This document shows, piece by piece, positions 25,148-32,955 of a stretch of 49,360 bases of DNA; the first letter of the stretch is position 1; every line of letters begins with the position of its first letter. The notes beneath the pieces are model-generated. The model did no database searches and was not told where the DNA came from. It was given only the letters and a program-made list of their open reading frames with translations. Source of the DNA: Actinomycetes bacterium (GTDB lineage: Bacteria; Actinomycetota; Coriobacteriia; Coriobacteriales; Eggerthellaceae); assembly GCA_023429565.1 (NCBI GenBank), contig JAEZDJ010000038.1:1-49360 (forward strand), written 5' to 3'. The translations under genes and the position numbers were made by a program.

Positions 25148-26383
25148 ATGGAGGGTCTCTCACAGAAACAAAAGGGTGCGACGTTCGGTGTCTATGTCGT
25201 AATCCTCTCGGTCTATTTCGTCATTCCCGACATGGGGTACATCTCGCCGAGCCTCTCTGCCATTGCGGGCACCTATGGCGTGGATGCCGGCACGGCGTCA
25301 TATCTGGCGACGATCGTCGCGCTCACGCAGGTTGCCGGCGCATTGGTCTGCGGCGCGGTGGCGGGTCGGCGCGTGAGGCACAAGACGTTGCTGTCCGTCG
25401 CCGTTGCTGGCATGGCCGTGTTCGGGATGATCCCGGGCTTGTTCACGCCCGATGTCCCCTTTGTCGTGCTGATGGCGGACCGAGCGGTCTTCGGCTTCTT
25501 CCTGGGATTTCTTCAGCCCATCATCTTCGCATACATCGCTCACATGTTCATCGATGCCAACAGGCGTGCAAGCGCTTATGGATGGGGGAACGTCGCGTTC
25601 AATGCCGGGGCCGTCTTCGCTTCTTCCGTTGGCGGCATCTGCGTTGGTATCGGTTGGAACACTGCCTTTTGGCTGTATGGCATCGGCCTGGTCGTGCTTG
25701 TCTGCGTACTCCTGTTCTTCGAGGAGCCCAAGTTCGTCGTGGAGGAAGTGGCGGCAGGTGGAAAAGCGGGGATTCTTCCCATCGCCTGGTTCTTCATGTC
25801 CGTCTTTTTGATCGCGCAGGTGCTTGATTACCCGTTCTTCACGGCATTCATCGACTCTCTGATTGGACATGGCATCACTGACGGCATCGTCGGCGGGCAG
25901 TTATTGTCTCTGTTTACCTTGGTCGGCGTTGTCGCTTCCGCCTCATTCGGCAGATTGTTCCGGGGCATGAGTGTGAACGTCCTCCCGTTTGCATGCCTCG
26001 TTGCCGGCCTTGGCATGGCGATGATCTATCTCGGAATCAGCCAGGCGTCATCGCTCGCATTCTGTGTAGTCGCCGTGCTCGTGGTGGGATTCGGGCATAC
26101 GTTGGTCACCGTGAGTGTGCCCCAATGCGTAAGCATCTCGTGTTCATCCTCGACGGCGTCGGCGGCACTCGCTTTCACGGCAGTGTTCATGAACGTAGGC
26201 GTGTTCATTTCGAGTCCCTACATGCAGTTGGTCACAGGCGTGGTTCGCACGACAGACTACACGATTGTGTTCCTGGTGTCGGGCGTGATCATGATTGCGC
26301 TCTCCTTGGTGGTTTTCCTCGTGCTCAAAGTCAGGAAACCGATAGTCATAGAGGGGGAAGACGTCGGGACTCTTCCGAGCTAA
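25148..26383 (+). CDS. MFS transporter (411 aa)
   Basis: Twelve hydrophobic segments with the MFS loop signature AGRRVRHK after TM2 and a short charged central loop (FFEEPKFVVEEVAAGGK). Start at ATG 25148 (MEGLSQKQKG) behind GAAAGGGG. Follows the module E ferredoxin by 137 bases on the same strand, so probably one transcript. Similar in length and TM2-TM3 region to the transporter at 17211. It ends convergently with the PucR-like gene, separated by 56 bases. Likely transports the module E substrate or product; specificity is not readable. Confidence 0.87.
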   Translation: MEGLSQKQKGATFGVYVVILSVYFVIPDMGYISPSLSAIAGTYGVDAGTASYLATIVALTQVAGALVCGAVAGRRVRHKTLLSVAVAGMAVFGMIPGLFTPDVPFVVLMADRAVFGFFLGFLQPIIFAYIAHMFIDANRRASAYGWGNVAFNAGAVFASSVGGICVGIGWNTAFWLYGIGLVVLVCVLLFFEEPKFVVEEVAAGGKAGILPIAWFFMSVFLIAQVLDYPFFTAFIDSLIGHGITDGIVGGQLLSLFTLVGVVASASFGRLFRGMSVNVLPFACLVAGLGMAMIYLGISQASSLAFCVVAVLVVGFGHTLVTVSVPQCVSISCSSSTASAALAFTAVFMNVGVFISSPYMQLVTGVVRTTDYTIVFLVSGVIMIALSLVVFLVLKVRKPIVIEGEDVGTLPS

Positions 26384-26439
26384 GTGGAGGAGCGGATTGG
26401 CGCTGAGGGTGCGACGGCTGGGCGAGTTCTTTGGTCGGT

Positions 26440-28047
26440 TCACTGTCGGGGAATCGGCGGAGCGAGGCAATCCATGTTGTCGAGGCCATACAGATTGATC
26501 AGTTTTAAAGATATGAGCAGCAGGAGCCTGGTGTCGGGGTCATCGAGATCGAGACCCAGAAGTTTCCGCGCTTTTTCCAGACGATACACGAAGCTGCTTC
26601 GTTGCAGCCGGAGCTGTTTGGCGGCGACGCTGGAATTGCAGTTTCCGTTGAGATATGTTTCCAGGACGAGATATAGGGAGGGATTCGACTGGGCGATTTC
26701 AACGAGGGCCCGAGGGCAGAAGTGCTCGGGACCTATCTCCTTCATGATGAAATTCATGCCGATGTCGAGGGCGTGATCTCCGAAACGGACGAGGGGCTGC
26801 GACCCTGCGTATCCCATGCGAAGTGCGCTGAAGGCCTGATGGTAACTGTCCTGCAGGTTTCGTAAGCCCGCATAGGGCTCACTCGCGCCTGTGATCAGAC
26901 GGTAGTCTTCCGCGAACTGTCCAATTTTTGCATACAGGTCGTTTTTGGACATTCCGGCGCTCGAAAGATTGGCAACGACGACGATGCGCGCATCGAGGAC
27001 GAATGCCACGCAGTCGAGGTAGGACTGAATATGGCTGCAGATGGAGGCGTAAGGACGCATGAAGCAGCAGTCCTGAATCTCCATGGTTGGCATGAAATCG
27101 ATGCAGAAACAGACGCACTCGTCGATGTCGCGGTTCCAGCCCAAGGTTATGGAGCATTGGACGAGATCGGAGTCCGGTACGCTCTTGCCCTGCACGAGAG
27201 ACTTGAACGTCGAATGCGCGCTGATGTAGGAGTTGCCGTTCTCGGCCGCATCGAAGGCAGCATACAGCCTCTTGATGGCGGTGGCGAACACCAGTGTCGG
27301 GGCGCAGTCCTTGGGGCCGACGGACTGGCAGTTGGGATGGATGGAGAGTATGAGCGCATATCCGGGCGAGATGGATACGGTCGACCTGAGTATCGTGCAA
27401 TGGAACGCCTTCATGGTGGAGAACGTCGGCTTGGAAGAGGTGAAGTCCTCTCCCGCGCGCTCATCCTCGATGCCATCAAAGACCATGCTCTTCGGCAGGC
27501 ACTCGCCTTCCTGTATGAGGTCGGTCTGCTCACGGGCGAACAGGTTGCTGCGATACACGCGGTGAGAGAGAACCCTGCTGAACGGATCGGTAATGCAGAT
27601 ATCGTTTCTGAATACTTTGAGGCTGGCGTTTGCCAAGTCCGAAAGCTCTCCGCTACGTTCGACGATCATGTCGAGCTCTCGTTCCCAGGTGTTGAAGCGC
27701 TGGAATACCTTTTGGACGGAGTTGAACGCACCCGTCCTGCTCTCGTTTGGGTCAATCCATACAATGTCGCAATTCTTCGCCTCAAGGCAGAATGCCGGAG
27801 GCTCTCCGACGCAGATGCAGGAAAACGTCGAGTCGGGATTGTGACTGAGATAGCGTTTGATGCGGTCCTTCGATTCCTCGAGGTGCTTGTCGATGGTCAC
27901 ATAGACGATATTCTCGAAATAGCGAGGGTCCCCTGCATTAAAAAGGATGGGATAATCGAGTCTGGGATCGTTGCAGTCTGAATGGAGGCTGCTGCCCAAA
28001 ACGATAGTCCCAAGCTCGTGTTCGATGGTGTACAGGTTAAATTTCAT
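26440..28047 (-). CDS. PucR/CdaR-type transcriptional regulator (535 aa)
   Basis: The C-terminal ~60 residues form the PucR-type helix-turn-helix: CNSSVAAKQLRLQRSSFVYR, EKARKLLGLDLDDPDTRL and a helical end. The central part (about 290-430) is compatible with the degenerate GGDEF-like region of CdaR/PucR proteins; the N-terminal ~250 residues are of unknown fold and may sense a ligand. ATG 28047 is used because GGGGGGTGG precedes it. It is divergent from the MFS-Mo-ferredoxin module F, with a promoter at 28093-28121 and a symmetric site at the module F promoter, making it the likely module F regulator. Family members respond to small metabolites. Confidence 0.8.
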   Translation of the reverse strand: MKFNLYTIEHELGTIVLGSSLHSDCNDPRLDYPILFNAGDPRYFENIVYVTIDKHLEESKDRIKRYLSHNPDSTFSCICVGEPPAFCLEAKNCDIVWIDPNESRTGAFNSVQKVFQRFNTWERELDMIVERSGELSDLANASLKVFRNDICITDPFSRVLSHRVYRSNLFAREQTDLIQEGECLPKSMVFDGIEDERAGEDFTSSKPTFSTMKAFHCTILRSTVSISPGYALILSIHPNCQSVGPKDCAPTLVFATAIKRLYAAFDAAENGNSYISAHSTFKSLVQGKSVPDSDLVQCSITLGWNRDIDECVCFCIDFMPTMEIQDCCFMRPYASICSHIQSYLDCVAFVLDARIVVVANLSSAGMSKNDLYAKIGQFAEDYRLITGASEPYAGLRNLQDSYHQAFSALRMGYAGSQPLVRFGDHALDIGMNFIMKEIGPEHFCPRALVEIAQSNPSLYLVLETYLNGNCNSSVAAKQLRLQRSSFVYRLEKARKLLGLDLDDPDTRLLLLISLKLINLYGLDNMDCLAPPIPRQ

Positions 28048-28092
28048 GTGCCACCCCCCTGAGGCCGTTTCATTGCCCTGCAAGGGTATTGT

Positions 28093-28121
28093 AATATATT
28101 GACTTCATCTCAGCGCGGTAA
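28093..28121 (-). promoter_or_regulatory. Promoter of the PucR-like gene
   Basis: On the minus strand TTACCG (28121-28116), 17 bases, TATATT (28098-28093), about 46 bases before the start codon. The -10 is a 5/6 match and the -35 is weak. Confidence 0.45.
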
Positions 28122-28294
28122 GGCTTTCTCGGAAAGTTGTATATCGATAGGGCCTCGCCGACCCTTCCCCCAGCTGCATGTTCTCCAGGCTCTTCCTCCT
28201 CCGACCGAAACAACTGCCATGCCTTGGCGGCGGCCCACCCCCACTATGGAGATTGCTCCAAAAGCTCCGTGGCTTTTTTGGAGGCTCGTCCGTA

Positions 28295-28335
28295 TCGTCA
28301 TGCCCTCCTTCCTTTCTAGAATGAATCAAGATTCA
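28295..28335 (+). promoter_or_regulatory. Module F promoter with palindromic operator at the start site
   Basis: TCGTCA (28295-28300, 4/6 of a -35), 16 bases, TAGAAT (28317-28322, 5/6 of a -10). The perfect palindrome TGAATC-AA-GATTCA (28322-28335) overlaps the last -10 base and the predicted start site, the position expected of an operator. The divergent PucR-like protein is the obvious candidate to bind it. Confidence 0.5.
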
Positions 28336-28372
28336 ACAGACTGTCGCGCCTGAGGCGTGTGACGCTCTGAAG

Positions 28373-28416
28373 GGATCGGCTGGTCTGCCAAGGGAGTGGC
28401 AGCAATCAGCCGATCC
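28373..28416 (+). other. Nested hairpin in the module F leader
   Basis: GGATCGGCTG (28373-28382) pairs perfectly with CAGCCGATCC (28407-28416), and inside it CTGCCA (28385-28390) pairs with TGGCAG (28397-28402), leaving small internal loops. It lies in the predicted 5' leader of the MFS gene, 125 bases before its start. No T-run follows, so it is either a U-less terminator/attenuator or a structured RNA element. Confidence 0.6.
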
Positions 28417-28541
28417 GTCGTTTGAGATCGACGCCAAGCCGCATACGGGGCCGGCCTGGCTGAAAGGAGGGGACGGGGCAGATTCGGGTGCAGGTCAAAC
28501 GTGTTCCATTCTCAGCACGGGCATTCAAGCAAGGGGGACTT

Positions 28542-29774
28542 ATGGTAGAAAAGATCAAAAACGCCAACTGGCGTTCGTTCATTTTCATCTTCTTGTGCGG
28601 CGTGTTTCTCGGTGTCTCGTTCTTCAAGGTTCCTCCCGCCATACCGACGCTCATGGAATATTTCCAATGTTCCGTGGCCGAAGCGGGCTGGATGATGTCA
28701 TGGTGTTCGGTCGCGGGCACAATCATTGCCTTTTTCACGGGTTCGATCCAGTCCAAGATCGGCCCGAAAGCAATGGTGATTGGCGCTATGGGCTTCACCA
28801 TGCTCTCCATTGTGGTTGGCTTGCTGGCGCCCAATCTCACCGTGTTCATGGCTTCGCAGTTTATCGGCGGCCTCGGCAATGGCTTTATCGCGACGGGTGC
28901 GCCGACGCTCATCGCGGTGTTATTCAAGGATCCTGCAAAACGGGGTCTGCCCAATTCCATCTGGGCAACGTGGACCGCATGCGGATCGCTCATCATGCTG
29001 AATCTGTTCGCCCTCATCATCGGAACTTTCGGCACCTGGCAATCGGTGTGGGTGTTCTCCTTGGTCGCCGTGGCGCTTGTCACGGTCATTGCCGTGTTCG
29101 GCATACGGGTCGACAAGGCGGAGGCTTTGTCGCTCGCGCAGGGGAGTGCCGAGGTCAAGCTTTCGAAGGGGCTGACGAATCCGTACGTCATTCTTCTGTG
29201 TATTCTGTTCATCTGTTTCGCGTTTGGATTCTCGGTCTGGGCGGCCATGGCTCCAACCTATATGCAGACCGTCGTCGGTCTTGACATGGCGACGGCAAAC
29301 GGATTGTCCTCAATCACCACCGTCACGGGCATTGTGGGCTCCCTCATTGTCGGAGTCATTCTCAACAAGTGCAAAAATCAGCCAGGCGTCATGTTGGTCG
29401 TGATGATCCTTGTGGGCATTGTCATGTGCATGGAGCTCATCTTCACCACGCCGCTCTCCATGGTTGTCGTGGCCATTCTCGTCGGCCTGGTTCTCAATGC
29501 AGCGCCGCCGTGTTTTTTCTCGAACGTGCAATGGGCGAGCCCTGACCCTTCCGTCATGGGTGCAGCCTTTGGCGTGCTTGCCATAGGAGCAAATTTCGGC
29601 GGAATACCCGCCGCCAACACCATCGGCGCAATTGTCGACGCAACGCAGGGAAATTGGGCTATGGGGACCATCCCCTTGGCCATCGTCGCCACGATCGGCA
29701 TCGTGTGCGCCATCATTTTCTATATCGGTTGCAGCAAAAAGGCCCTGGCCGCAACCGATGCGGTTCAAAAGTAG
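28542..29774 (+). CDS. MFS transporter (410 aa)
   Basis: Major facilitator protein with about 12 membrane segments; TM1 begins at FIFIFLCGVFLGVSFFKVPP and the central cytoplasmic loop lies near residues 190-205 (VDKAEALSLAQGSAEVKLS). ATG 28542 follows AAGGGGG. It is the first gene of module F (MFS, Mo enzyme, ferredoxin, second MFS, zinc ribbon). It does not show the OFA-type signatures of the transporters at 855 and 2379, so a different substrate class is possible. Transport direction unknown. Confidence 0.86.
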   Translation: MVEKIKNANWRSFIFIFLCGVFLGVSFFKVPPAIPTLMEYFQCSVAEAGWMMSWCSVAGTIIAFFTGSIQSKIGPKAMVIGAMGFTMLSIVVGLLAPNLTVFMASQFIGGLGNGFIATGAPTLIAVLFKDPAKRGLPNSIWATWTACGSLIMLNLFALIIGTFGTWQSVWVFSLVAVALVTVIAVFGIRVDKAEALSLAQGSAEVKLSKGLTNPYVILLCILFICFAFGFSVWAAMAPTYMQTVVGLDMATANGLSSITTVTGIVGSLIVGVILNKCKNQPGVMLVVMILVGIVMCMELIFTTPLSMVVVAILVGLVLNAAPPCFFSNVQWASPDPSVMGAAFGVLAIGANFGGIPAANTIGAIVDATQGNWAMGTIPLAIVATIGIVCAIIFYIGCSKKALAATDAVQK

Positions 29775-29826
29775 GAGCGAGGTCTGCGGCTGCTGGACGT
29801 TGCCGCTCGTGCAGCAAGGTTTCCAT

Positions 29827-29921
29827 GCAACGACAATAGCCTGATCAGCAATTGAAAACGTCGTTGCTTGAAAGAGGGGGATGGGCCTCGTGCTCTGACG
29901 CGTTGTTGTGACATGCGTCAG
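29827..29921 (+). other. Two hairpins between module F MFS and Mo enzyme
   Basis: GCAACGAC (29827-29834) pairs with GTCGTTGC (29860-29867), and CTGACGC (29895-29901) pairs with GCGTCAG (29915-29921); both stems are perfect. They occupy most of the 193-base gap and could set relative expression or protect the downstream message. No intrinsic terminator T-run. Confidence 0.45.
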
Positions 29922-29967
29922 GCGAGTCCAGGTCGATCTTCGGAAGACGAGGAAAGAGAGGGAAAGC

Positions 29968-32364
29968 ATGGAGTACAACAACCAGTACAACATGGATCTG
30001 TATCCAAAGACGCTCCATTGGAAAGAAGGTGATCTTACCGCAACGCGCACCACGATGTGGTCGGGTCCCGGCTGCCATGAGGGGTGCCAGATCATCTTCT
30101 ACACCGACGAGGATGGCAAGCTGGTAAAAACGGAAGGCGACCCGAACAGCCCGTTCAGCCAGGGCAGGCTTTGCATGCGCTGTCTTGAGCTGCCCGAGCT
30201 CGTGAACCATGAGGATCGCTTGAAGTACCCCATGAAGCGTGCCGGGGAGCGGGGGGAAGACAAGTGGGAACGGGTGAGTTGGGACGAGGCTTACGGCATC
30301 ATTGAGCAAAAGGTCCGTCAGTTTCAGGAGGAGTCCGGATCCGAGTCCATTATCTCGATGATCGGCACCGGTCGTAATGTCTCCCAAGTCATTGCCCATA
30401 ACCAGTATGCCAATTTTGGAGGTCCCGATCTCACGCTCTGTTTCCTATCGGGAGATTCGTGCATGTTGCCTCGCACGGCGCTCTGCTATGTGGTCATGGG
30501 AAACCAGTGGGTCGCTGACATGTCGCAGTTCCGCGAGGCGCGCTACGAGGGTGATCCCGAGTGGATGATTCCCGAATGCGTTGTCCTCTGGGGCACGAAT
30601 CCCGTGGTGTGCAATTCGGACGCGTTTCTTGGCCATTGGATCGTGGAGGCGATGAAGCGAGGCAGCGAGCTCATCACCATTGACCCGCAGCTTACGTGGA
30701 TGGCGGCAAAGTCAAAGTACTGGCTTCGTCTGCGTCCCGGAACAGATGCGGCGCTTGCTCTTGGCATGATGAACGTGATCATCGAGGAAGATCTTGTCGA
30801 TCATGACTTCATCGATCGATGGACCTATGGGTATGAAGCGCTTGCGGAGCGGGTCAAGGACTATCCGCCGTCGAAGGTCGCAGAAATCTGCTGGATTGAA
30901 GAACGGCTTATTGTTGAGGCGGCTCGTTTTTATGCCAACGCCCGGCCCTCGACCATCCAGTGGGGCCTTGCGGTCGACATGTCAAAAATAGGAACCCAAA
31001 CGGCGCAGGCCATCGCGTGCCTTGCGGGAATCACGGGCAACATTGACAACCCCGGCGGCAACATCCTCATCGATCAGGCATGTGGCCTTGAATTCGGGTA
31101 CAACTCGGGAATAGAGTATCTCAAAGAGGGGCTGGTGGAAAAGCGTCTCGGCAACTCAAAGTACAATCTCAAGAAATATGGATTCACGGCATCCTCGCAA
31201 TCTGACTCCATTCTCGAAGCGATAGAGACGGGCCTTGACGAGAAGGGCGATCCCCGACCCGTCCGCATGCTCTGGATACAATCGTCGAACCCCATCACCA
31301 ACATGGGCCAGGATGCCCCGCGTATCTACCGCGCCATGGACAAGGTGGACTTCATATGCGTCGTCGATCTGTTCAAGACTCCCTACATCGTGGCCTGCGC
31401 CGACCTCGTGCTTCCTTGTGCGATGTCGAATGAGCGCGATTGCATCCGCGTCTGGTTTGATCCCGTGCGCTCGCTTACCAAATGCTCTTCCTTCTTTGAG
31501 GCGAAGGAAGACGAGCAAATCATGATCGACCTTGGCCACCGGCTTGCGCCGGAGAGCTGGCCCGAATGGGTCAAGGAGCCGCGTGACTATATGAACTGGC
31601 GCCTTCAAGTGGGCAATTGCGGCTTCACGATGGAGGAGTTGGAAGAGCGGGGCGGCATGATCTATAACGATTTCCGCTACTACAAGTACGAAAAGGGCCT
31701 TTTGCGTCCAGATGGGCAACCGGGGTTCATGACTCCCACCGGTCGCTATGAGTTCTATATCTCGCTGTTTGATTCCTGGGGAGTCGATGCGCTTCCCTTT
31801 TACGAGGAGCCCCCTACGAGCCCGGTTTCAACTCCTGAGCTCGCCGAGGAATACCCCTTGGTGCTGACGACCGGCAAACGCTCCTTCGAGTTTTTTCACT
31901 CCGAATGGCGACAGGCCGAAACCACTTCTCGCGAACTGCATCCGGTGCCCTATTTCGACATCCATCCCGAAACGGCCGCGAAATACGGGGTCATTGAGGG
32001 GCAATGGACCTGGATAGAGAATCAGATGGGAAAATGCCGTCAAGTTGCACGTTTCAATCCCACGCTTGATCCGCGCGTTATATCCACCGAGCATGGATGG
32101 TGGTTTCCTGAGCAGGAAGCGGCCGAGCCGAGTTTGTTCGGCGTATTCGACTGCAACCCCAACAATCTCATTCCCATGTGTGAAAACGGCCCTTCGGGCT
32201 ATGGCGCGCCCATCAAATGCGGCGTCGCCAAAGTGTATCCCGCGACTTCTGAAAACATGAAGCCCGAAAATCAGCCCACCTATCAAGTCACAGCCGTGAA
32301 TGGCTACACGCATGGCCCGTCGCACAAGTCCGATACGCCGAGTTTCTACGACTGGAACAGGTAA
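29968..32364 (+). CDS. Molybdopterin oxidoreductase catalytic subunit (798 aa), module F
   Basis: Cytosolic Mo-bis-PGD enzyme with C36-x3-C40 (GPGCHEGCQ) and C69-x2-C72 (GRLCMRC), like module E. WERVSWDEAYG, candidate Mo ligand C165 in SGDSCMLPR, and EHGWWFPE are present; the usual TTGAR is TTGKR and the following segment is SFEFFHSEWRQ, so this copy departs most from the others in the cofactor-binding C-terminal domain. ATG 29968 is preceded by GAGAGGGAAAG. A C-terminal tail of about 40 residues (ENMKPENQPTY onward) is unique to it. The ferredoxin starts 14 bases downstream. Substrate unknown; a reductase or dehydroxylase of a small aromatic is the leading guess from locus type. Confidence 0.9.
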   Translation: MEYNNQYNMDLYPKTLHWKEGDLTATRTTMWSGPGCHEGCQIIFYTDEDGKLVKTEGDPNSPFSQGRLCMRCLELPELVNHEDRLKYPMKRAGERGEDKWERVSWDEAYGIIEQKVRQFQEESGSESIISMIGTGRNVSQVIAHNQYANFGGPDLTLCFLSGDSCMLPRTALCYVVMGNQWVADMSQFREARYEGDPEWMIPECVVLWGTNPVVCNSDAFLGHWIVEAMKRGSELITIDPQLTWMAAKSKYWLRLRPGTDAALALGMMNVIIEEDLVDHDFIDRWTYGYEALAERVKDYPPSKVAEICWIEERLIVEAARFYANARPSTIQWGLAVDMSKIGTQTAQAIACLAGITGNIDNPGGNILIDQACGLEFGYNSGIEYLKEGLVEKRLGNSKYNLKKYGFTASSQSDSILEAIETGLDEKGDPRPVRMLWIQSSNPITNMGQDAPRIYRAMDKVDFICVVDLFKTPYIVACADLVLPCAMSNERDCIRVWFDPVRSLTKCSSFFEAKEDEQIMIDLGHRLAPESWPEWVKEPRDYMNWRLQVGNCGFTMEELEERGGMIYNDFRYYKYEKGLLRPDGQPGFMTPTGRYEFYISLFDSWGVDALPFYEEPPTSPVSTPELAEEYPLVLTTGKRSFEFFHSEWRQAETTSRELHPVPYFDIHPETAAKYGVIEGQWTWIENQMGKCRQVARFNPTLDPRVISTEHGWWFPEQEAAEPSLFGVFDCNPNNLIPMCENGPSGYGAPIKCGVAKVYPATSENMKPENQPTYQVTAVNGYTHGPSHKSDTPSFYDWNR

Positions 32365-32378
32365 GGGGGGGAGAGCTG

Positions 32379-32726
32379 ATGTCTGAAAAGGGAAAATACG
32401 GTCTCATGATCGATTATGAGTACTGCTCCGGGTGTCATGCCTGCGAGGTGGCGTGCAAGAAAGAGCATGGCATGCCCAAGGGTGATTTCGGGATCAAGAT
32501 CCTGCAAGATGGGCCGCGGCAGACGAGCGATGGAGTGTGGGAATATGATCATGTTCCCGTGCCGACCCATCTCTGCGACCTCTGCGCTGATCGGGTGTCT
32601 GTCGGCAAGTTGCCAACGTGCGTGCATCACTGCCAGGCCGGGGTCATGGTCTATGGCCAACTTGGCGAGCTTGCTGCCAAAACGGTTTCTGCCGCCAAAG
32701 ATAAGGTGGTTATCTTTGCGAGGTGA
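32379..32726 (+). CDS. Small two-cluster [4Fe-4S] ferredoxin (115 aa)
   Basis: Partner of the module F enzyme. YCSGCHACEVAC and LCDLCADRVSVG onward give the standard eight ligands. GGGGGGAGAG precedes the ATG. The end of the protein (KTVSAAKDKVVIFAR) is slightly more basic than in the other copies. Cytosolic; donor unknown. Confidence 0.92.
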   Translation: MSEKGKYGLMIDYEYCSGCHACEVACKKEHGMPKGDFGIKILQDGPRQTSDGVWEYDHVPVPTHLCDLCADRVSVGKLPTCVHHCQAGVMVYGQLGELAAKTVSAAKDKVVIFAR

Positions 32727-32766
32727 TGACGTTGGGTTTTGATGTCGCTTGATGCCTTGCTTGCGT

Positions 32767-32801
32767 GCGGTTGGGCGGCTTTCTTGGCGCTGTCCAACCG
32801 C
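32767..32801 (+). other. Hairpin after module F ferredoxin
   Basis: GCGGTTGG (32767-32774) and CCAACCGC (32794-32801) form a perfect 8-bp stem around a 19-base loop, 40 bases after the ferredoxin stop. No T-run. The surrounding 229-base gap before the next MFS gene has no supported ORF. Confidence 0.45.
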
Positions 32802-32955
32802 CGGCGGTGGGCGAGGGGATCGAAGGCCGCCCGGAAGCGTCGTCAAACCCGTTGGCCGATGGAGCGATCGGCGAGATGCGTTCCAAGCGGCGTTTGCCAA
32901 GATCGAAGCACCAGAAGGTCTGTCGGAGGCATTGATCTTTTATGAGGGGGTACGC

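Larger units (their letters stand above)
28048..28541. other. Divergent control region of module F
   Basis: This 494-base gap contains promoters for both directions, an operator-like palindrome and a nested leader hairpin, annotated separately. It also has an AAAAGC (28260-28265) / GCTTTT (28272-28277) stem followed by T's, which may insulate the two directions. No supported gene is seen. Confidence 0.5.

Noticed and set aside
27031..27981. 316-codon plus-strand frame opposite the first PucR-like gene
   Set aside because: The minus-strand frame has a PucR helix-turn-helix and ribosome site; the plus frame has neither.
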